DNA of 64,000 nt from contig JACONQ010000016.1 in the NCBI GenBank assembly GCA_014281115.1, forward strand, positions 1,550,001-1,614,000. Reading direction: 5' to 3'. The position numbers and the translations under genes are program-made. Source of the stretch: Laburnicola sp. R22_1. Its lineage: Eukaryota; Ascomycota; Dothideomycetes; Pleosporales; Didymosphaeriaceae. Shown here piece by piece: positions 22,053-33,286 of the stretch (the stretch's first letter is position 1; each line of letters opens with the position of its first letter). Under the pieces are notes generated by a model. The model had not been told where the DNA came from and made no database searches. It worked only from the letters and a program-made list of their open reading frames with translations.

Positions 22053-23129
22053 GCATGTAGTCCTCAGTGTTGCTTTGAGACAGCTAAGCTTTCTTCGTCG
22101 AAAGCGATAGCGGCAGTATTCAAGAGTGGGTGAGAAAAGGAGCAGCGCCCGATTTGGTTCGCAAGGCTTGAATACAACCGAACAACGAGTTTATTGACCG
22201 AGTCAGATCTACGCTGGAAATACATTCTGTCCGCAAGCCTCTTCATCCACTAGCCGCATGTATGCAAGCCATAAACACGTCCAGGATTATGCTCCCGCGA
22301 CTTGACTTCATCAAGCCCAGCAGCGTGCATTGCCGTCAACAGTGGAACATCTGCACGAGGAAGCGGGAAGGCATGGCGTATAGGCCAAGGAAGAGACGTA
22401 TAAAGTCTACGATTAAACCGAGTTCTTCATCTTCTATCCTCAAAGCCACCCCTCGGTCTACACATTCTGCAAAGCATCGGCCGCTCGTTACGCTTCTTTA
22501 CAACTACGTCAAGCTTCTCGTTCGTCATCCCTTCTGCCACCTTTGTTGACGTCTTCCTCCGGCAGCAGAGCCTCACCATCAAGTGTCCGTTCTACAGCAA
22601 CCGCCGTTTGCCAGCTCAAACCAATTGCCCTTGTGCGCCGCAAAGAAGCGACTAAGGTGAGAACAACTCAAGGAGGCTTGCTACCTTCGAGGTTCAATGG
22701 CTAACACTTTGTTGATATATGTTCACAGTTGCATAGGACTATCATCGCTATCCCTCACATCAAGACTTATTCATCATGTCCGGCGATCAACCGAACCGCA
22801 TCCCGAACAACACTCCGCAACCCCAAGAACAGCAGGGTAGTGCTCCCCAAACCGGTAATGGAGATGTTGTGCCACAACCTTCAACTCCCGCGAGTACTGT
22901 TTTGGAACCAATGACCGAAGACGACAGAAAGAAGTTGGGTTTGGATGCTTCCGACCGTTCTACAGACAAATAGGAGCTTGGCTAGACAATTATAGGGACG
23001 CTTGAGCATGGTGAGAGGAGACTTTATCACGTTCGTAGGCAATGAAGGATCGATTACCCTATGATGGTGTTTTTGTACCAAAGCTCCCATGAGCTAAGCG
23101 GGGGAAAATTGTTTTTCCGTGCTCTAGTG
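22053..23129. repeat. Segmental duplication, copy 2 (1077 bp)
   Basis: Partner of 12072-13155. The flanks differ on both sides. The left part carries the scattered substitutions and the 7-bp deletion; the right part, which includes the small gene, is identical to copy 1 as far as I can read. Immediately downstream lies unrelated sequence leading to the gene at 23286. Confidence 0.9.
22776..22973 (+). CDS. Small Pro/Gln-rich acidic protein (copy 2)
   Basis: Identical to the 65-residue frame at 12802-12999, including the upstream TTCACAG acceptor-like site and GTGAGAACAA donor-like site. Same caveats apply. Copy 2 is not fused to a broken neighbour, so it may be the source copy, but nothing in the sequence proves the direction. 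Confidence 0.5.
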   Translation: MSGDQPNRIPNNTPQPQEQQGSAPQTGNGDVVPQPSTPASTVLEPMTEDDRKKLGLDASDRSTDK

Positions 23130-23285
23130 ACGCGAGATTGCCCCGCTTATCTCAACAGCCAGTAACTGTTCAACACAAGTCAATCTCTTTTAGTTTTCTA
23201 CAGCACTACTAATATATCCTGTGTCTACCAGTCGTCCACCATATTATGTATCAGTACACATAAGGCGCAACACTGCTACTCCGCC

Positions 23286-23858
23286 ATGCCCATTTATCAG
23301 ATCTTGTCTACCACCCCACGTCTCGATGAGCGGATCTATGAAGTAGCAGCATTATTGCATGGCGAACCTGGAGAAGCCGTAGAGTTAGAGAAAGGCACGA
23401 ACGTTTTGCGATATAGTAGGAGGGAAGAGTCTACGGCTTTGGATCGAGAATACTTCACGAATGTAGTATGTACAGGGGCCTTTAGCTTAGGAATGAATAG
23501 CTGATAGAAATTATAGTGGCCCAAAATTCAACAAGCAGAAAAAGAAGTGAAGCTGCAGGTGCCGAAGCACAAGCCTACGGTCCTTTGCCTTCAAAACGGT
23601 TGGCTGTCTACCTCGCCAAATGAAGTCGGCATTATTATACCCATTCGGAATCGCGATAACACGTTCGAGGAAGACATAATTGATATCGAGAGTGCAGGAG
23701 GCGAGCACTATCGTGATATCAAGTTGGCACCAAGCACGATGGTCGTACTCTCCGGAGATGTTCGCTTTCGGGTACCAGATCGTGTTCCATTTGACTTGAT
23801 ACTCCACCCTACGTCGCCAGTAAGGAACGCCGATCTGGCAACAGTAGAAGGGACTTAG
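23286..23858 (+). CDS. Hypothetical protein, two exons (173 aa)
   Basis: The exons are 23286-23465 and 23517-23858. The 51-nt intron has a GTATGT donor, a GCTGATA branch and a TATAG acceptor, and joins in phase 0 (YFTNV then WPKIQQAEKEVKL). The N-terminal part has LDERIYEVAALLHGEPGEAV. The second exon looks like a folded domain (GIIIPIRNRDNTFEEDIID, then DVRFRVPDRVPFDLILHP). The start is the first ATG, after a leader with CAAC motifs. No family recognised. It ends 15 bp from the stop of the convergent three-exon gene. Confidence 0.6.
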
Positions 23859-23872
23859 AGATCTTATATATC

Positions 23873-25625
23873 CTAACTGATGCCGAAAAGAGTCAATGCA
23901 TCGTCATCCCAAAGTTCCATGGCTTTTTTCGCATACGTGAAATCGGCCACCCGGCACTCGCCCTGGCTTGTCCCGAACTCGTGTTGTTCTACAGACGGCG
24001 TAGTCCTCGGTAGGAGCAGCTCGGATCTGACCCCATCATTGACAAGCTTTTCTGAGGATGACGGTATTCCCGCATCGGCCACTGGGGCCGACGTATCCGC
24101 GCCGACTACCTCCGCTACACTCCTCGCCAAGCCCATCGACGGTGGAGACTGATGGACGATAGGATCAGATCCTCCAGATTTGGGACTGGAACAAATGTTT
24201 GTCTGCTCTCGCGCCTCCTGACCACAACCGAGACCACTGTCGAGAGCGTTCGAGGAAGTCCATCTAGGAGGCCAGTGCGACAGAAGCGGGGCATGTTGGG
24301 ATCGAGCCTCGACGCCCTGTCCAGATCCCTCCGCTAAAACCAATCCATCAGTGCCAAAGCTTGGGATCCTGTTCGCGAGATGCTCAATGCCAACCTCGAC
24401 GGTACCTCCGGTCGTGGCCGTTAACGTTACAGACTCTCCGCGCGCACGCGAGCAGCTTTCCCCAGACAGGAGCTTTCGTCGTTTCTTGCCTGGTGAACCG
24501 TCGTCCGTACGCGCCGTTCTAGCTTGACACTCCGAGGATTGCTGTACCACGTCCGCGTCTCTTTTACCAAGGATCTCTCCTGAAGACTGCGATTCGAGCC
24601 TTAATGCGATCTGCCCAGAAGCAAGCAGATCTAGCCTCACATATTGACCGACCAAGTCCATGACGTTTCCGCCTTTTGAAAGCTCTGAGTAACCCCACCC
24701 GTACATGCAGAAACCTTCGAGAATTAGTTGGGCCGCAACATAGTTAAGCTTCTCGCATCGAGCTTGAAGGCCTGGGAGACGGTTCTTTCGGTAGTGGCAG
24801 AGCAACTCAACCTCCTCCTGAGAGAGGTGCTCTAAGCTGCGAAGATTAGCAATGGTGGTGCCACAAATCGCTCGATGATCTCACCTAGTTGGATGGCTTC
24901 CTACCACTAGGAGGGAGCCTATGCCGCCCTTCTCTGCGATTAATAAATATTTTTTTGCCCTCCTGATCGGCTCCGTTATCTTTTTCAAATGCACCTTATT
25001 CTGTCGCGCTAGCTCCTGGAAGACAATGGTTTTCCGGCTGCGTCCTGTGCTGAGCTTGGAATTCTCTACCAGCAGTATATTTTGTTCCACGAGATGAGAG
25101 AGTATAAGAAGGCTAAGTCGGAAAGCACAAGCAGCGAGCTCAATATTCTTCTCGAGCGCATCAATGTTTTGCATTATTCCGCATATCCGTTGGGAAGCAT
25201 CTGTTTCGCAAGCTTTGGATTGATACACAAGACTGCTCGATGCCCATACTTTGGTGTAATCCGGAAGAACGCTTTTTGTTTCCGCCAAGTCGGTAGCGAG
25301 CTCTACGAGTCGGTTTGACGGCTGTTTACCTTGGTCGCTAAAATATTTCAATGTCGCTTTCTGTCTTGCCAGGGAATGTTGTTTTCGGGGAGCCTGCACT
25401 TTCCTAATCTCATAGCCATCCGGGATCAGCTGTTTGCGTTCACTCGGCCCTGCGTGGAGGATTACACCGCGAATAGTTCTCAACCAACCCTGTAAAGCTA
25501 TCAGCAAACATCTTCTTACACAGGCGTCGACCTACCTCGGACTTCACCAGGACACTCGGAGGAATCGATGCCAGCACGTGAAGTGCGCGTTCCTCGTCAA
25601 CAGGCACCTCGTCGATAGGCAGCAT
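23873..25625 (-). CDS. Hypothetical protein, three exons (552 aa)
   Basis: Minus-strand exons are 25536-25625, 24885-25489 and 23873-24836. Introns are 46 nt (GTAGGT donor, GCTGAT branch) and 48 nt (GTGAGA donor, GCTAAT branch, CGCAG acceptor). All phases agree. The N-terminal half is helical (FRLSLLILSHLVEQNILLVE) with basic stretches. A short conserved-looking helix pair follows the second splice (LEHLSQEEVELLCHYRKNRL). The C-terminal third is polar and probably disordered, with a KKRRK cluster that could be a nuclear signal. The family is unknown. An 11-bp-arm palindrome 44 bp upstream of the start may be part of its promoter. Confidence 0.6.
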
Positions 25626-25668
25626 TTTCGTGAAGTAAAGATTTGGCAGTCTTTCGCCCTGGGAAGAC

Positions 25669-25693
25669 TTTAATGCGTATCATACGCATTAAA
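25669..25693. promoter_or_regulatory. Perfect 25-bp palindrome upstream of a start codon
   Basis: The arms TTTAATGCGTA and TACGCATTAAA are perfect, with a 3-nt spacer TCA. It lies 44 bp upstream of the ATG of the minus-strand three-exon gene. Such symmetry in a core promoter could be a binding site for a dimeric regulator. No regulator is identified. Confidence 0.35.
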
Positions 25694-26043
25694 CCCCTGC
25701 TCGCATTGCCGAAGAATTAGTCGCTTGGCGACAAATCCTAAGGCTAGCGCATCCTTGGGTTGGCGCCCACCCGTGTCTGCATGCGATCACGTATGATGTT
25801 GCAGACAGTTTAAAGCATAGCGTCTCGCTTCCTCACGTCAGACCAGTAGAGACACGAGTGGATGTCTCCACTTCTCCCGGCACCTTGACTGTCCTATCAA
25901 TTGAGTGATTCAAACAGATTTTCTATATATGCCTTTCGTATTACCGCCTTCCTGGTTCCTCACTGGTCGCCTTCTTGCGTGTTTGCCTGCAGCCAACGCC
26001 CTACGTTCATTCACTGGTTACCTCCTAACTCCGCCGCACGACG

Positions 26044-27488
26044 ATGCGTGATCCATCGCCTGCAGCGCTCATATGTGCGGTGCTCACTGGTCTACTCGGT
26101 CTTGCCCATGTATTCCGTCCCTGGGATTCAAAGTCACCTCTGCGGAAGTGGAAGTCATGCGCTGGTACAACGCGGCGAAACCTCCTCCTGCTGGCCTTCT
26201 ACTTTACCGCTTATTTCGTCGCTATTCTTGTCCTCTTCTTCGAAGTTTCGTCGAATCTTGCACCTCAGTTACTATTCAAGCTGTCCTGGCTAAATGGGCT
26301 CTGCATTGAAGTTCGTACCACCCGATTTAGAAAGGCAACTACTAATAATTCAGGCGGCCTTTCTTCAGAGAACCTTTTCAATACCAGAGGATATCCGTGG
26401 ATCACTCATACTCCGTATACTCGTTCTTCTTATTGCTGCGACTGCTGGCTCGCTTCAAATCACGGGCTTTGCAATCTCTAATGCCATCGTCGGGAGATAT
26501 CTCGCTTTCGCCGGAGCACGCCTCTTCCATGTGTCCGCGGCGGCCTTCTTCATCTTCCATTTCAAGTATGAAATCGCAAGACATCGGAAGCTTGTATTTT
26601 TCGCACTTGCCTACACCTTTGCAGCCGTTAGTGGCTTTTGCTTTATACCTATCAGCGACGGAGACATCTTCCTCCTAGTAAGTCTGTCATACCTACTAAG
26701 ATTTCTGGGCTGATCTGAATAGGTAAACTGTATCCTGGAATGTGCCGTGAACGTTATCCTTCTTGCTTCCGCCCGAATTAAGCCTCATAAGGATGAGGAC
26801 GGGAATACCGCTGCGAGATTACGAGACGAGGGTAGCTTTTCGGCGCGCTTGGGGTTGGAAAACAACAGCCTAAACAATACCGAGAGGGACACCGCAGGTA
26901 ACGCAGGGAGGAGGTGAGTTATAGGCTGTCTTTCCGCTGGAAACTAACTAATATGGCAGGTCGTTGCGAATCGAAGTTGCGCAGACTGTTACCGTTAGCA
27001 TTGAAAAATACGGCCTGCTTACACCTCCACCCAGTCCTGTACCTACCGAGCGGTTTATATCACATTCGGACTCAACACCTTTATGCTTGGATTCCGAGAC
27101 TTGCAAGACCCCGCAGATTCGAGAGATCCCTGAAACGTGTTCTGTTGAAGAAAGGACGAGCTACTACGGCGTCACGCTCACTTCAGCCAGGTCGCAGGCA
27201 GATACAGAGTGTTGGAAACAGATACGAGAGATCTTTATAATTAGGAAAAGCATAGGTGGGGTGACTGTGGAAGCGCTAGTTGAAAGGAGTTCTATGGAAG
27301 AGCAGACTGAGTTGGAAGTGACGGCTGTAGACTGGAGGGCACTTCAATCCTGGGGATTAAGGGTGAAGGAACTTGTAGGGGAGAGTGCTTACGAGTTGGC
27401 GGCGAAGCTTTCGGGGTTGAAAGGTGACAATGGCCGTTTCATCATCTTTGTTGGACGTGATATTCGCGAGATTTTCCCCAGTTGTTGA
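26044..27488 (+). CDS. Polytopic membrane protein, four exons (428 aa)
   Basis: The exons are 26044-26244, 26312-26677, 26723-26913 and 26960-27488. The introns (67, 45 and 46 nt) have donors GTTTCG, GTAAGT and GTGAGT and end in AAG, TAG and CAG. All phases agree. The first 260 residues hold about six or seven hydrophobic segments (ALICAVLTGLLGLAHVF, LLLLAFYFTAYFVAILVLFF, LILRILVLLIAATAGSL, AFAGARLFHVSAAAFFIF, LVFFALAYTFAAVSGFCF). The C-terminal 200 residues are soluble and end in a compact domain (VTVEALVERSSMEEQTELEV, then GRFIIFVGRDIREIFPSC). No named family. The arrangement of N-terminal membrane bundle and cytosolic tail suggests a receptor-like or scaffold protein, which is inference. 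Confidence 0.65.
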
Positions 27489-27969
27489 AGTGGAGGGCAT
27501 CTTCCATGTTTACAGAGCCCGGATTGAGCCTCTGTTGCCCCTAGTTCTTGTCCAAGAGCCATAGCCCTTACTAGTCTGATTTCCTATGTAGTTCTCATTT
27601 TCGAGCCACACGCATATAGCCTTATTGTAATACCCTTTGCTTTCACTTCCTACCTTGCCCGATAGGACAGTGTCGCCATAATAAGTATCTTAGTGGTTAG
27701 ATTCAGTCCTCAGCAAAGGTGTTGCCAAGCCACCACCGCCCTACGCATCCTGCTGCGTCTCCATTCCGCTTTCGTCTTAAGCTTTCTATCTATCATGCAT
27801 GCCGCTCGGATCTTTTTAATTTTCTCACCCGCACCCGCCGCCCGCCTCCTCGCCCTCACCCGACCTCACCCACCTCACCCTCAACCACCTCACCCGACCT
27901 CAGCCTATCCCATCATATGAACGCTGGAAAGAAATTTTGCTACTCCTTTTCTCTGATAACCTTAACAAA
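27489..27969. other. Intergenic; CACCTCACCC-rich leader
   Basis: A C/A-rich simple stretch with repeated CACCTCACCC and CGACCTCA words (about 27850-27905) precedes the start of the repeat-rich zinc protein. Nothing else was seen. Confidence 0.4.
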
Positions 27970-29905
27970 ATGTTCGGTGTTGAACACATACAACACAACA
28001 CTGAATTACAAATTCTCATATGCACCCGACACCGCATCGTACTCCTTCCTATGTCCATACTAGCTCATCTTCGCGCCTATCATAAAACTGTTACAAATCA
28101 GGAGGCAAAAGAGGCTGTTCAGAAAATCTACGCAATGCCACAACTTGCGATGTCATGGGGAGATATACCTAAAATGGTCAACGAGAGGCCTGCAATTCAC
28201 GGTCTTGATCGGCACGAGGGCGTACAATGTCTGCACTGCGAAAAGATCTCAACAGGCGCTACACGTTGGGGCAATATGCGGCACCACTTGGTGGTCGAAC
28301 ACAACATGACGGGGGTACCTCCAGCCAACACAGGGCGAAGAGTGCTTGCACAACGGCTTGCACCAAAGGCTGCTACACATTTTGTCCCAGATTCAACCCC
28401 TACCACATGGCAGAATCCTATGTCATGGTTCTCCGTTACGGTCAGCGACCATCCCACGTCGCAACCAACCTCTGCCACCGAACAACATGCGCACAATTCT
28501 ATCGACACTATTGCGCCTGCCGACAGAGACCACCATCCCACGTCACAACCAACCTCTACTGCCACCATACAACGCGCGCACAATTCTGTTAACACTATTA
28601 CGCCTACTAGCAGAGACTGCCAGCCCACATCGCAACCAACCTCTGCCACCGAACAACATGCGCACAATTCTATCAACAATATTACGCCTGCCAACAGAGA
28701 CTACTATCCCACGTTGCAACTAACCTCTACTACCACTATACAACGCGCGCACAATTCTATCAACACTATTACGCCTACTAGCAGAGACTGCCAGCCCACA
28801 TCGCAAATAACATCTGCGCATAATTCTATCAACCGCCATCCCGCATCGCAACAGACATCTGCCGCCACCATTCAACACGCGCACGCGCCTGCCGGCAGAG
28901 ACCGCTATCCCACGTCGCAACCAACCTCTACCGCCACCATACAACACGCGCACAATTCTGTCGATGTGCCTGCCGGCAGAGACCGCTTGGGAAGATCTGC
29001 CGCCACCGTACAACGCCACCAACTCGAGCACCGAAAGTACCTATCTGGCCTGCGGGGACTTTTGGATACGTGGAGGCCAAAAATAGACTCCCAAGACTCG
29101 CGGTTTCTTATATTGAACCGCGTGGCCACTCGGGTCGTCGCTGCCCGACACTGTATATTTGAAGGTTCTGTACAGGTACCTTGTCACAAAGCCTCCAATT
29201 TCCTTACTCAACTACACCGATGCCCTTCCGAAGTTGAGCTGCGTCTTCTTGAAATTATTCTCAGGAATTATTATAGATGCAGCATGTTCGGAGATTCTCA
29301 AGAGCCTGAGAAGCTAACTAAAACAGCACTTGAAGACTTCGATAGCCAAGTCTTTCAGAAATGCTCCGAGAGGATGTTCCAATTCCTATTTCCCTCAATA
29401 TGGGCAATGGCTTTAGCAGTACAAGCTTTGCAGAAAGTAGCACATGGACACCACGAGGTGTATGCCAGAGTACAGCAACTCATCCATCTCTTTGACCAGG
29501 TTTATACAGAGAGCATGCAACTGTTTGCATGTGCGTGTAACTCATTCCAGTTTATGATTGAGCAACGTGTGCTACAGCCGTAAGTACACCTTACCTTTTA
29601 TATGTATAATCTAACATACGCACAGGCCCACCGCCGCGCAGGCTAACAACCGTGCTTTAACCCGCTCGGATAACTTCCCCACTCAGTCAGACGAACCCGT
29701 GGCAGACGAATCTCATTCAGGAGGGCAGAACGGTAAACGGAAACGCTCTCCCAGGTCAGTTCAGAGTACCAAAGCGGCGTTAATTCTTGTTAATCAGTTT
29801 ACAGTTTACAGCCAGCGGTCCAAGGAGCCGGAAAGAGATTACACACCTCAAATGGCGTTACAGTTCGAGGCAGCCCTGGAGAAACGATGCAATAGTGGAT
29901 ACTGA
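27970..29905 (+). CDS. OrsD-type (PF12013-like) zinc protein with internal repeats
   Basis: The exons are 27970-29579 and 29626-29905. The 46-nt intron has a GTAAGT donor, a TCTAAC branch and a CACAG acceptor. The product is about 629 residues. The N-terminal part fits the fungal DUF3505/OrsD pattern: a short opening (MFGVEHIQHNTELQILIC), a first knuckle that is degenerate here (CTRHR), and then VQCLHCEKI followed by MRHHLVVEHN, a C2H2-like pair. Residues of about 160-340 are a tandem array of 27-29 residue units (PTSQPTSATEQHAHNSI and variants). The C-terminal half is helical (ALAVQALQKVAHGHHEVYAR) and ends basic and acidic. The ATG at 27970 matches the usual family start; the open frame begins earlier only with TTG. 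The array likely arose by tandem duplication. Role unknown. Confidence 0.65.
28444..28990. repeat. Coding tandem repeat with alternating unit types
   Basis: About six imperfect units of 81-87 bp lie inside the zinc protein. Two kinds alternate: one with ATEQHAHNSI and one with TATIQRAHNS. The layout is thus A-B-A-B followed by shortened copies, a higher-order duplication of an about 170-bp pair. Unit lengths stay multiples of three. Confidence 0.85.
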
Positions 29906-29911
29906 GAGTCT

Positions 29912-30075
29912 CTTCGAGGGCGAAAGACGCGACAAGCACATGGACAAGTTCACCGAAGGTCTTTGAGGGCAAAGGAGCGACAATACGCAGCAACGCATAG
30001 GCAAGCTCACCAGAGAGTTTCTTCGAGGGCAAAAGGGCAAGCTCACCACCGTGACGCGGCAAGCACATGGATGAA
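29912..30075. repeat. Three imperfect 49-60 bp tandem units
   Basis: Each unit begins with CTTCGAGGGC or CTTTGAGGGC and contains an AAGCTCACC or AAGTTCACC block with a GACAAGCACATG-type element. The units lie between the stop of the zinc protein and the stop of the minus-strand coiled-coil gene, so they are in the 3' flanks of both. Confidence 0.6.
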
Positions 30076-30078
30076 CGC

Positions 30079-30375
30079 TCACTGTAGAGTACTTGTTAGA
30101 CATTTGGATGGGCTGGGCAGGGTGGACTGGCAGGAGAGAGCAGGCAGAGATCGATCTTTCGTACTTGAGCAATGGAACAGAATAGCCTCCAGAGTGCTTC
30201 CATCCTCTTGATGTGCGTTCAGTGGAGACGATTCGACTTGATCGTGTTGAGGCGTCGCGCTTTGATCGCGTGTTTCGACGCAATTCACATGGTGCTTTCG
30301 GTAGAATTCAAGCTCAACGGTTAAGTGTTTGACCTGTTTTCTCAAGGATTTGATGACTTCGTTCGGGTCAACCAT
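30079..30375 (-). CDS. Small coiled-coil protein
   Basis: A 98-residue frame from the ATG at 30373-30375 opens with a short coiled coil (MVDPNEVIKSLRKQVKHLTV then ELEFYRKHH) and continues as a polar Ser/Gln-rich tail (SSPLNAHQEDGST). The frame is open further upstream but the translation there is less coherent, so I took this ATG. The cysteine content is modest and there is no signal peptide. It converges on the OrsD-type gene. Function unknown. Confidence 0.45.
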   Translation of the reverse strand: MVDPNEVIKSLRKQVKHLTVELEFYRKHHVNCVETRDQSATPQHDQVESSPLNAHQEDGSTLEAILFHCSSTKDRSLPALSCQSTLPSPSKCLTSTLQ

Positions 30376-30983
30376 ACCCCAACAGACAATGTCCTTCCCT
30401 ATATGCCGGAGCTGACAGAATACGATAGATACCCTCATTAATAGCGGGTAGCGTTGCTTTGACCGTCTGCGAGGAACGCCACCGGGCAACCTCTGCCGGG
30501 ATTCGTCCACTCTGGACGTGAAGCCGTCTCAAAAAGCAAGGTGCTATGCTAACCTCGCTGAGCGGACCATTATATATCATCCACGTCCTCACAAGGCTGC
30601 GTCGTCCTTCAGTTCACCGCCTCCCGCCTTTCGTCTTTCTGTTGCCTTCCTGTTGCCTTCCTGCACGTCTTTATCAGCCTCCATCATCTCCTCCGCCTGC
30701 ATCCTTTAAACCCAACGAACTCAGCATCAGCCAGGCCGCCTCTAATCCTAGCCGACTTGCATGTGCCAACAACACTGTTTGTCGAGATCGGCGATTGCTT
30801 CGTGGCGTGGCGGCTTTGCTTTGCACGGAAAGTAGGTCCCGCTGGCGATTGCACCAAAAAATATATATAAAGTACGTTCGCACTGCTCCGCTCACCCCTC
30901 TTCACACGCCATTCCGGTGTGCATACGCGGTTGGTACCTCTCTTGGGTGATCAGATCTCACTGCTAATCTATGACTAGTAACG
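30376..30983. other. Intergenic with TATA-like run
   Basis: A TATATATAA run at about 30861-30870 lies about 115 bp upstream of the membrane peptide gene at 30984. The remainder is C/T-rich on the plus strand with short frames only. Confidence 0.35.
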
Positions 30984-31235
30984 ATGATTTGGCCTAAAGG
31001 AAAATATCTCTATAAGAGTATTGTGTTGGTGGCGCTGCTGTCGACGTTGGTGATCTTGAAGATGGGGTGGAATTACATGTTTGGCTACTCCCTTGGATAC
31101 TCTTTCAAGCTGTTTACTTGGATCGCTGGAATGGTCTATCTCCTTGTAATTTTGATGAGTATTGTGCTGCTTTCCATCTGTCTATGCAAAGCGAGCAGGC
31201 GCCGGTTCGAAAGATCCAGGGATGAAAGGGTATGA
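30984..31235 (+). CDS. Small two-pass membrane protein (83 aa)
   Basis: Starts with ATG (MIWPKGKYLYKS). It has two hydrophobic segments, IVLVALLSTLVILKMGW near residues 13-29 and FTWIAGMVYLLVILMSIVLL near 44-63, and ends with a basic cytosolic tail (CKASRRRFERSRDERV). Positive residues flank the membrane segments in the usual way. No family is recognised. Small size and a single frame limit confidence. Confidence 0.45.
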   Translation: MIWPKGKYLYKSIVLVALLSTLVILKMGWNYMFGYSLGYSFKLFTWIAGMVYLLVILMSIVLLSICLCKASRRRFERSRDERV

Positions 31236-31469
31236 TGTCGGTTGGTTCTAGTCAAAGTTGACCTTCTATGGTTCATTGTATGAGTTGATGCCGATGACAT
31301 AAGACAACTAGAGAAAATGAACCGTGTTCGTGCGCCCAAGGCGGACGCCCTAGCGGCCTTCGTTGGCTGGGCGATGACAGCCAAGCTATTGAGGTCGTCG
31401 CTAACTTCCTCACTCCGCCTTGCGAAGAACCAGCCTCGCCTCTCCATGCTGATCATCCCTGGGGAGTGT

Positions 31470-31621
31470 GATCTAGACCTGGGAAGACGGGTCGTCCGCC
31501 CGGCCGGTTTGGGCGTGTGCTTTAGTGACAAGGATACACCCCTACCAGTTTGCATGATGAGGTGTGATGAAATGGTAAGATCAGCGCGCAGAAAAGTGAG
31601 GGTGTCGCAGACTCCTACGGA
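31470..31621. repeat. Left arm of a 152-bp inverted repeat
   Basis: It pairs with the reverse complement of 33949-34100. Only four differences are visible, all consistent with C:G to T:A changes in one arm. It is also open on the coding strand (LDLGRRVVRPAGLGVCFSDK). The interval between the arms is about 2.3 kb. Confidence 0.85.
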
Positions 31622-32111
31622 AGTCGCCCTCAAGATTCTCCATACAACTGCACTCAACAGAGTCCCAGAGACTCGACACCTAGGAAGAGAACCTCCAACA
31701 GGCATGGCTAATCTCATGAGCCACCCAGCCCACTCATCCAGGACAGTCATGCGCTCAGGACGCAGAGTGCAGTCGGAGATTATGCGAGAAGGCAATCAGT
31801 GAAGGAGGAAGGACGAGAAGCCACCGAAGCATCAAACGAATACGGCTTCGGCCAGTGTTTGCATCCAAGGCAGGTGCACTTCGGCCTCGTGGATTGTTCC
31901 TTTTCCGTGCGACCTAAGACCGCCACGCTGCAAGCAGCCTTATGCACAGATATCTGGGTGTCACACCGAATTTTAACCGCCTATGCATGTTGGTGGTCAG
32001 TGCTGTCGGCCTGCACTGACCCCCTGTTGCTGTGCGCATTGAGTGCACATATAGAATGGAATGACCTCTTCATAGACCAGCCCCTCAATTCCTCGTTCAT
32101 CTACCACCATC

Positions 32112-32842
32112 ATGGCTGTCCATGGCACATGCTCCACTTCCCTGTCACACCTCACAACCCCGGTCTCTCCCGATATCTCCTCACGCATTCATGATGCCAA
32201 AGTATGGCTAAACACCGGCCTTAAGCTTTTGGATCCATCAGAAGTCGACACTCAAAAGCAGGCTCAGGTCCTTTTATATTCCCTCCCAGATGTGATTGAA
32301 TGGCTAGCTAGGGTGGCAGGCGTGGATCCTTGCACCGGCGAGGAACCGTCAGCCTGTCCAACAAATGAGAAGACCCAGTCTCCTTCATATATCGCGCTCA
32401 ATCCACGCCAGACACCCCGTCTACGCCTCAAAATTCCGCCGCTTACCCCTCCTACCTCGAACAGCCCCGGATCGACTACATTTCTCGACCTTTCACCGCT
32501 GCAGGAACACAGGGATACCAGCTGCCCCGGTGCAACCTCTCCAACGCCAGGCCCAAGTCTGTCGAACCCATCCAGACCCAAGTCCGTCGGGCCGTCCGGT
32601 CAAAACGTATGAGGGCAGATACGGAGGAGGGGACGCTCTTATATCGCTGCACGCTCATTCCCGGCAAGATTAGGAGACTCATGTATTCATCTTTTGTAGA
32701 TAACCTATATGCAGTGCTCTTCCAGTTCAGAGCCGCTCCATTCTCGCTACCCTATTTGTGCTTTCTGACATTCTGCTTCGGATTGAAAGCTTTGCAATCA
32801 CCTTTGTGCAACCGCAATTCTTGTGGTGTCGATATTCTCTAG
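32112..32842 (+). CDS. Hypothetical protein with a frame change
   Basis: The ATG at 32112 opens a coherent frame (DAKVWLNTGLKLLDPSEVDT, then LLYSLPDVIEWLARVAGVDP). From about 32350 another frame reads better (SVEPIQTQVRRAVRSKRMRA, then RCTLIPGKIRRLMYSSFVD) and runs to 32842. The first frame remains open to 32612, so the switch lies between these points. It needs an intron of 3n+2 nt or a one-base loss. The middle is Pro/Thr/Ser-rich. It lies inside the pair of 152-bp inverted arms. Family unknown. Confidence 0.4.
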
Positions 32843-33286
32843 ATAACCGATCACTATCGGGTTGAATAGTATGATTGCTCTTCTTACACCGCGACCACAT
32901 TTGGGTGGCATCTTGCGTCTCCTGGTATTCGGTATATCGGAGATGCAAACACTTATAGTGTAATTGGGTGCACCTATTGATGAGAGGCGATGTTATATAA
33001 GGCGGTAGACCTGCGTATGATGCCCAGTAGGACTCGATATCTTGCCCGATTTGGTTAGACTCCTGTTTTCAAGAGGTTTACAACCCACAGAAGTGGCATA
33101 GATTGAGCACAAGCAGCGGCGCTCGGAACCCCTCCTCCTGAGTATAGGAACGGGACAGCCGAAGCGGGCTAAGGATGGGTTCTCCAACACACCCAGAAGC
33201 GGGCCGTGGGGTAGCTTCTGCGAAAAAGCTGCGATTGTGAGGGACATGGTCAGTAACTATACCAGCACGAAGAAGTTCATCGGACT

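Noticed and set aside
31317..31802. 161-codon frame covering the left 152-bp arm
   Set aside because: The arm appears inverted elsewhere with the same peptide, so openness reflects repeat history; the rest of the frame is not protein-like.
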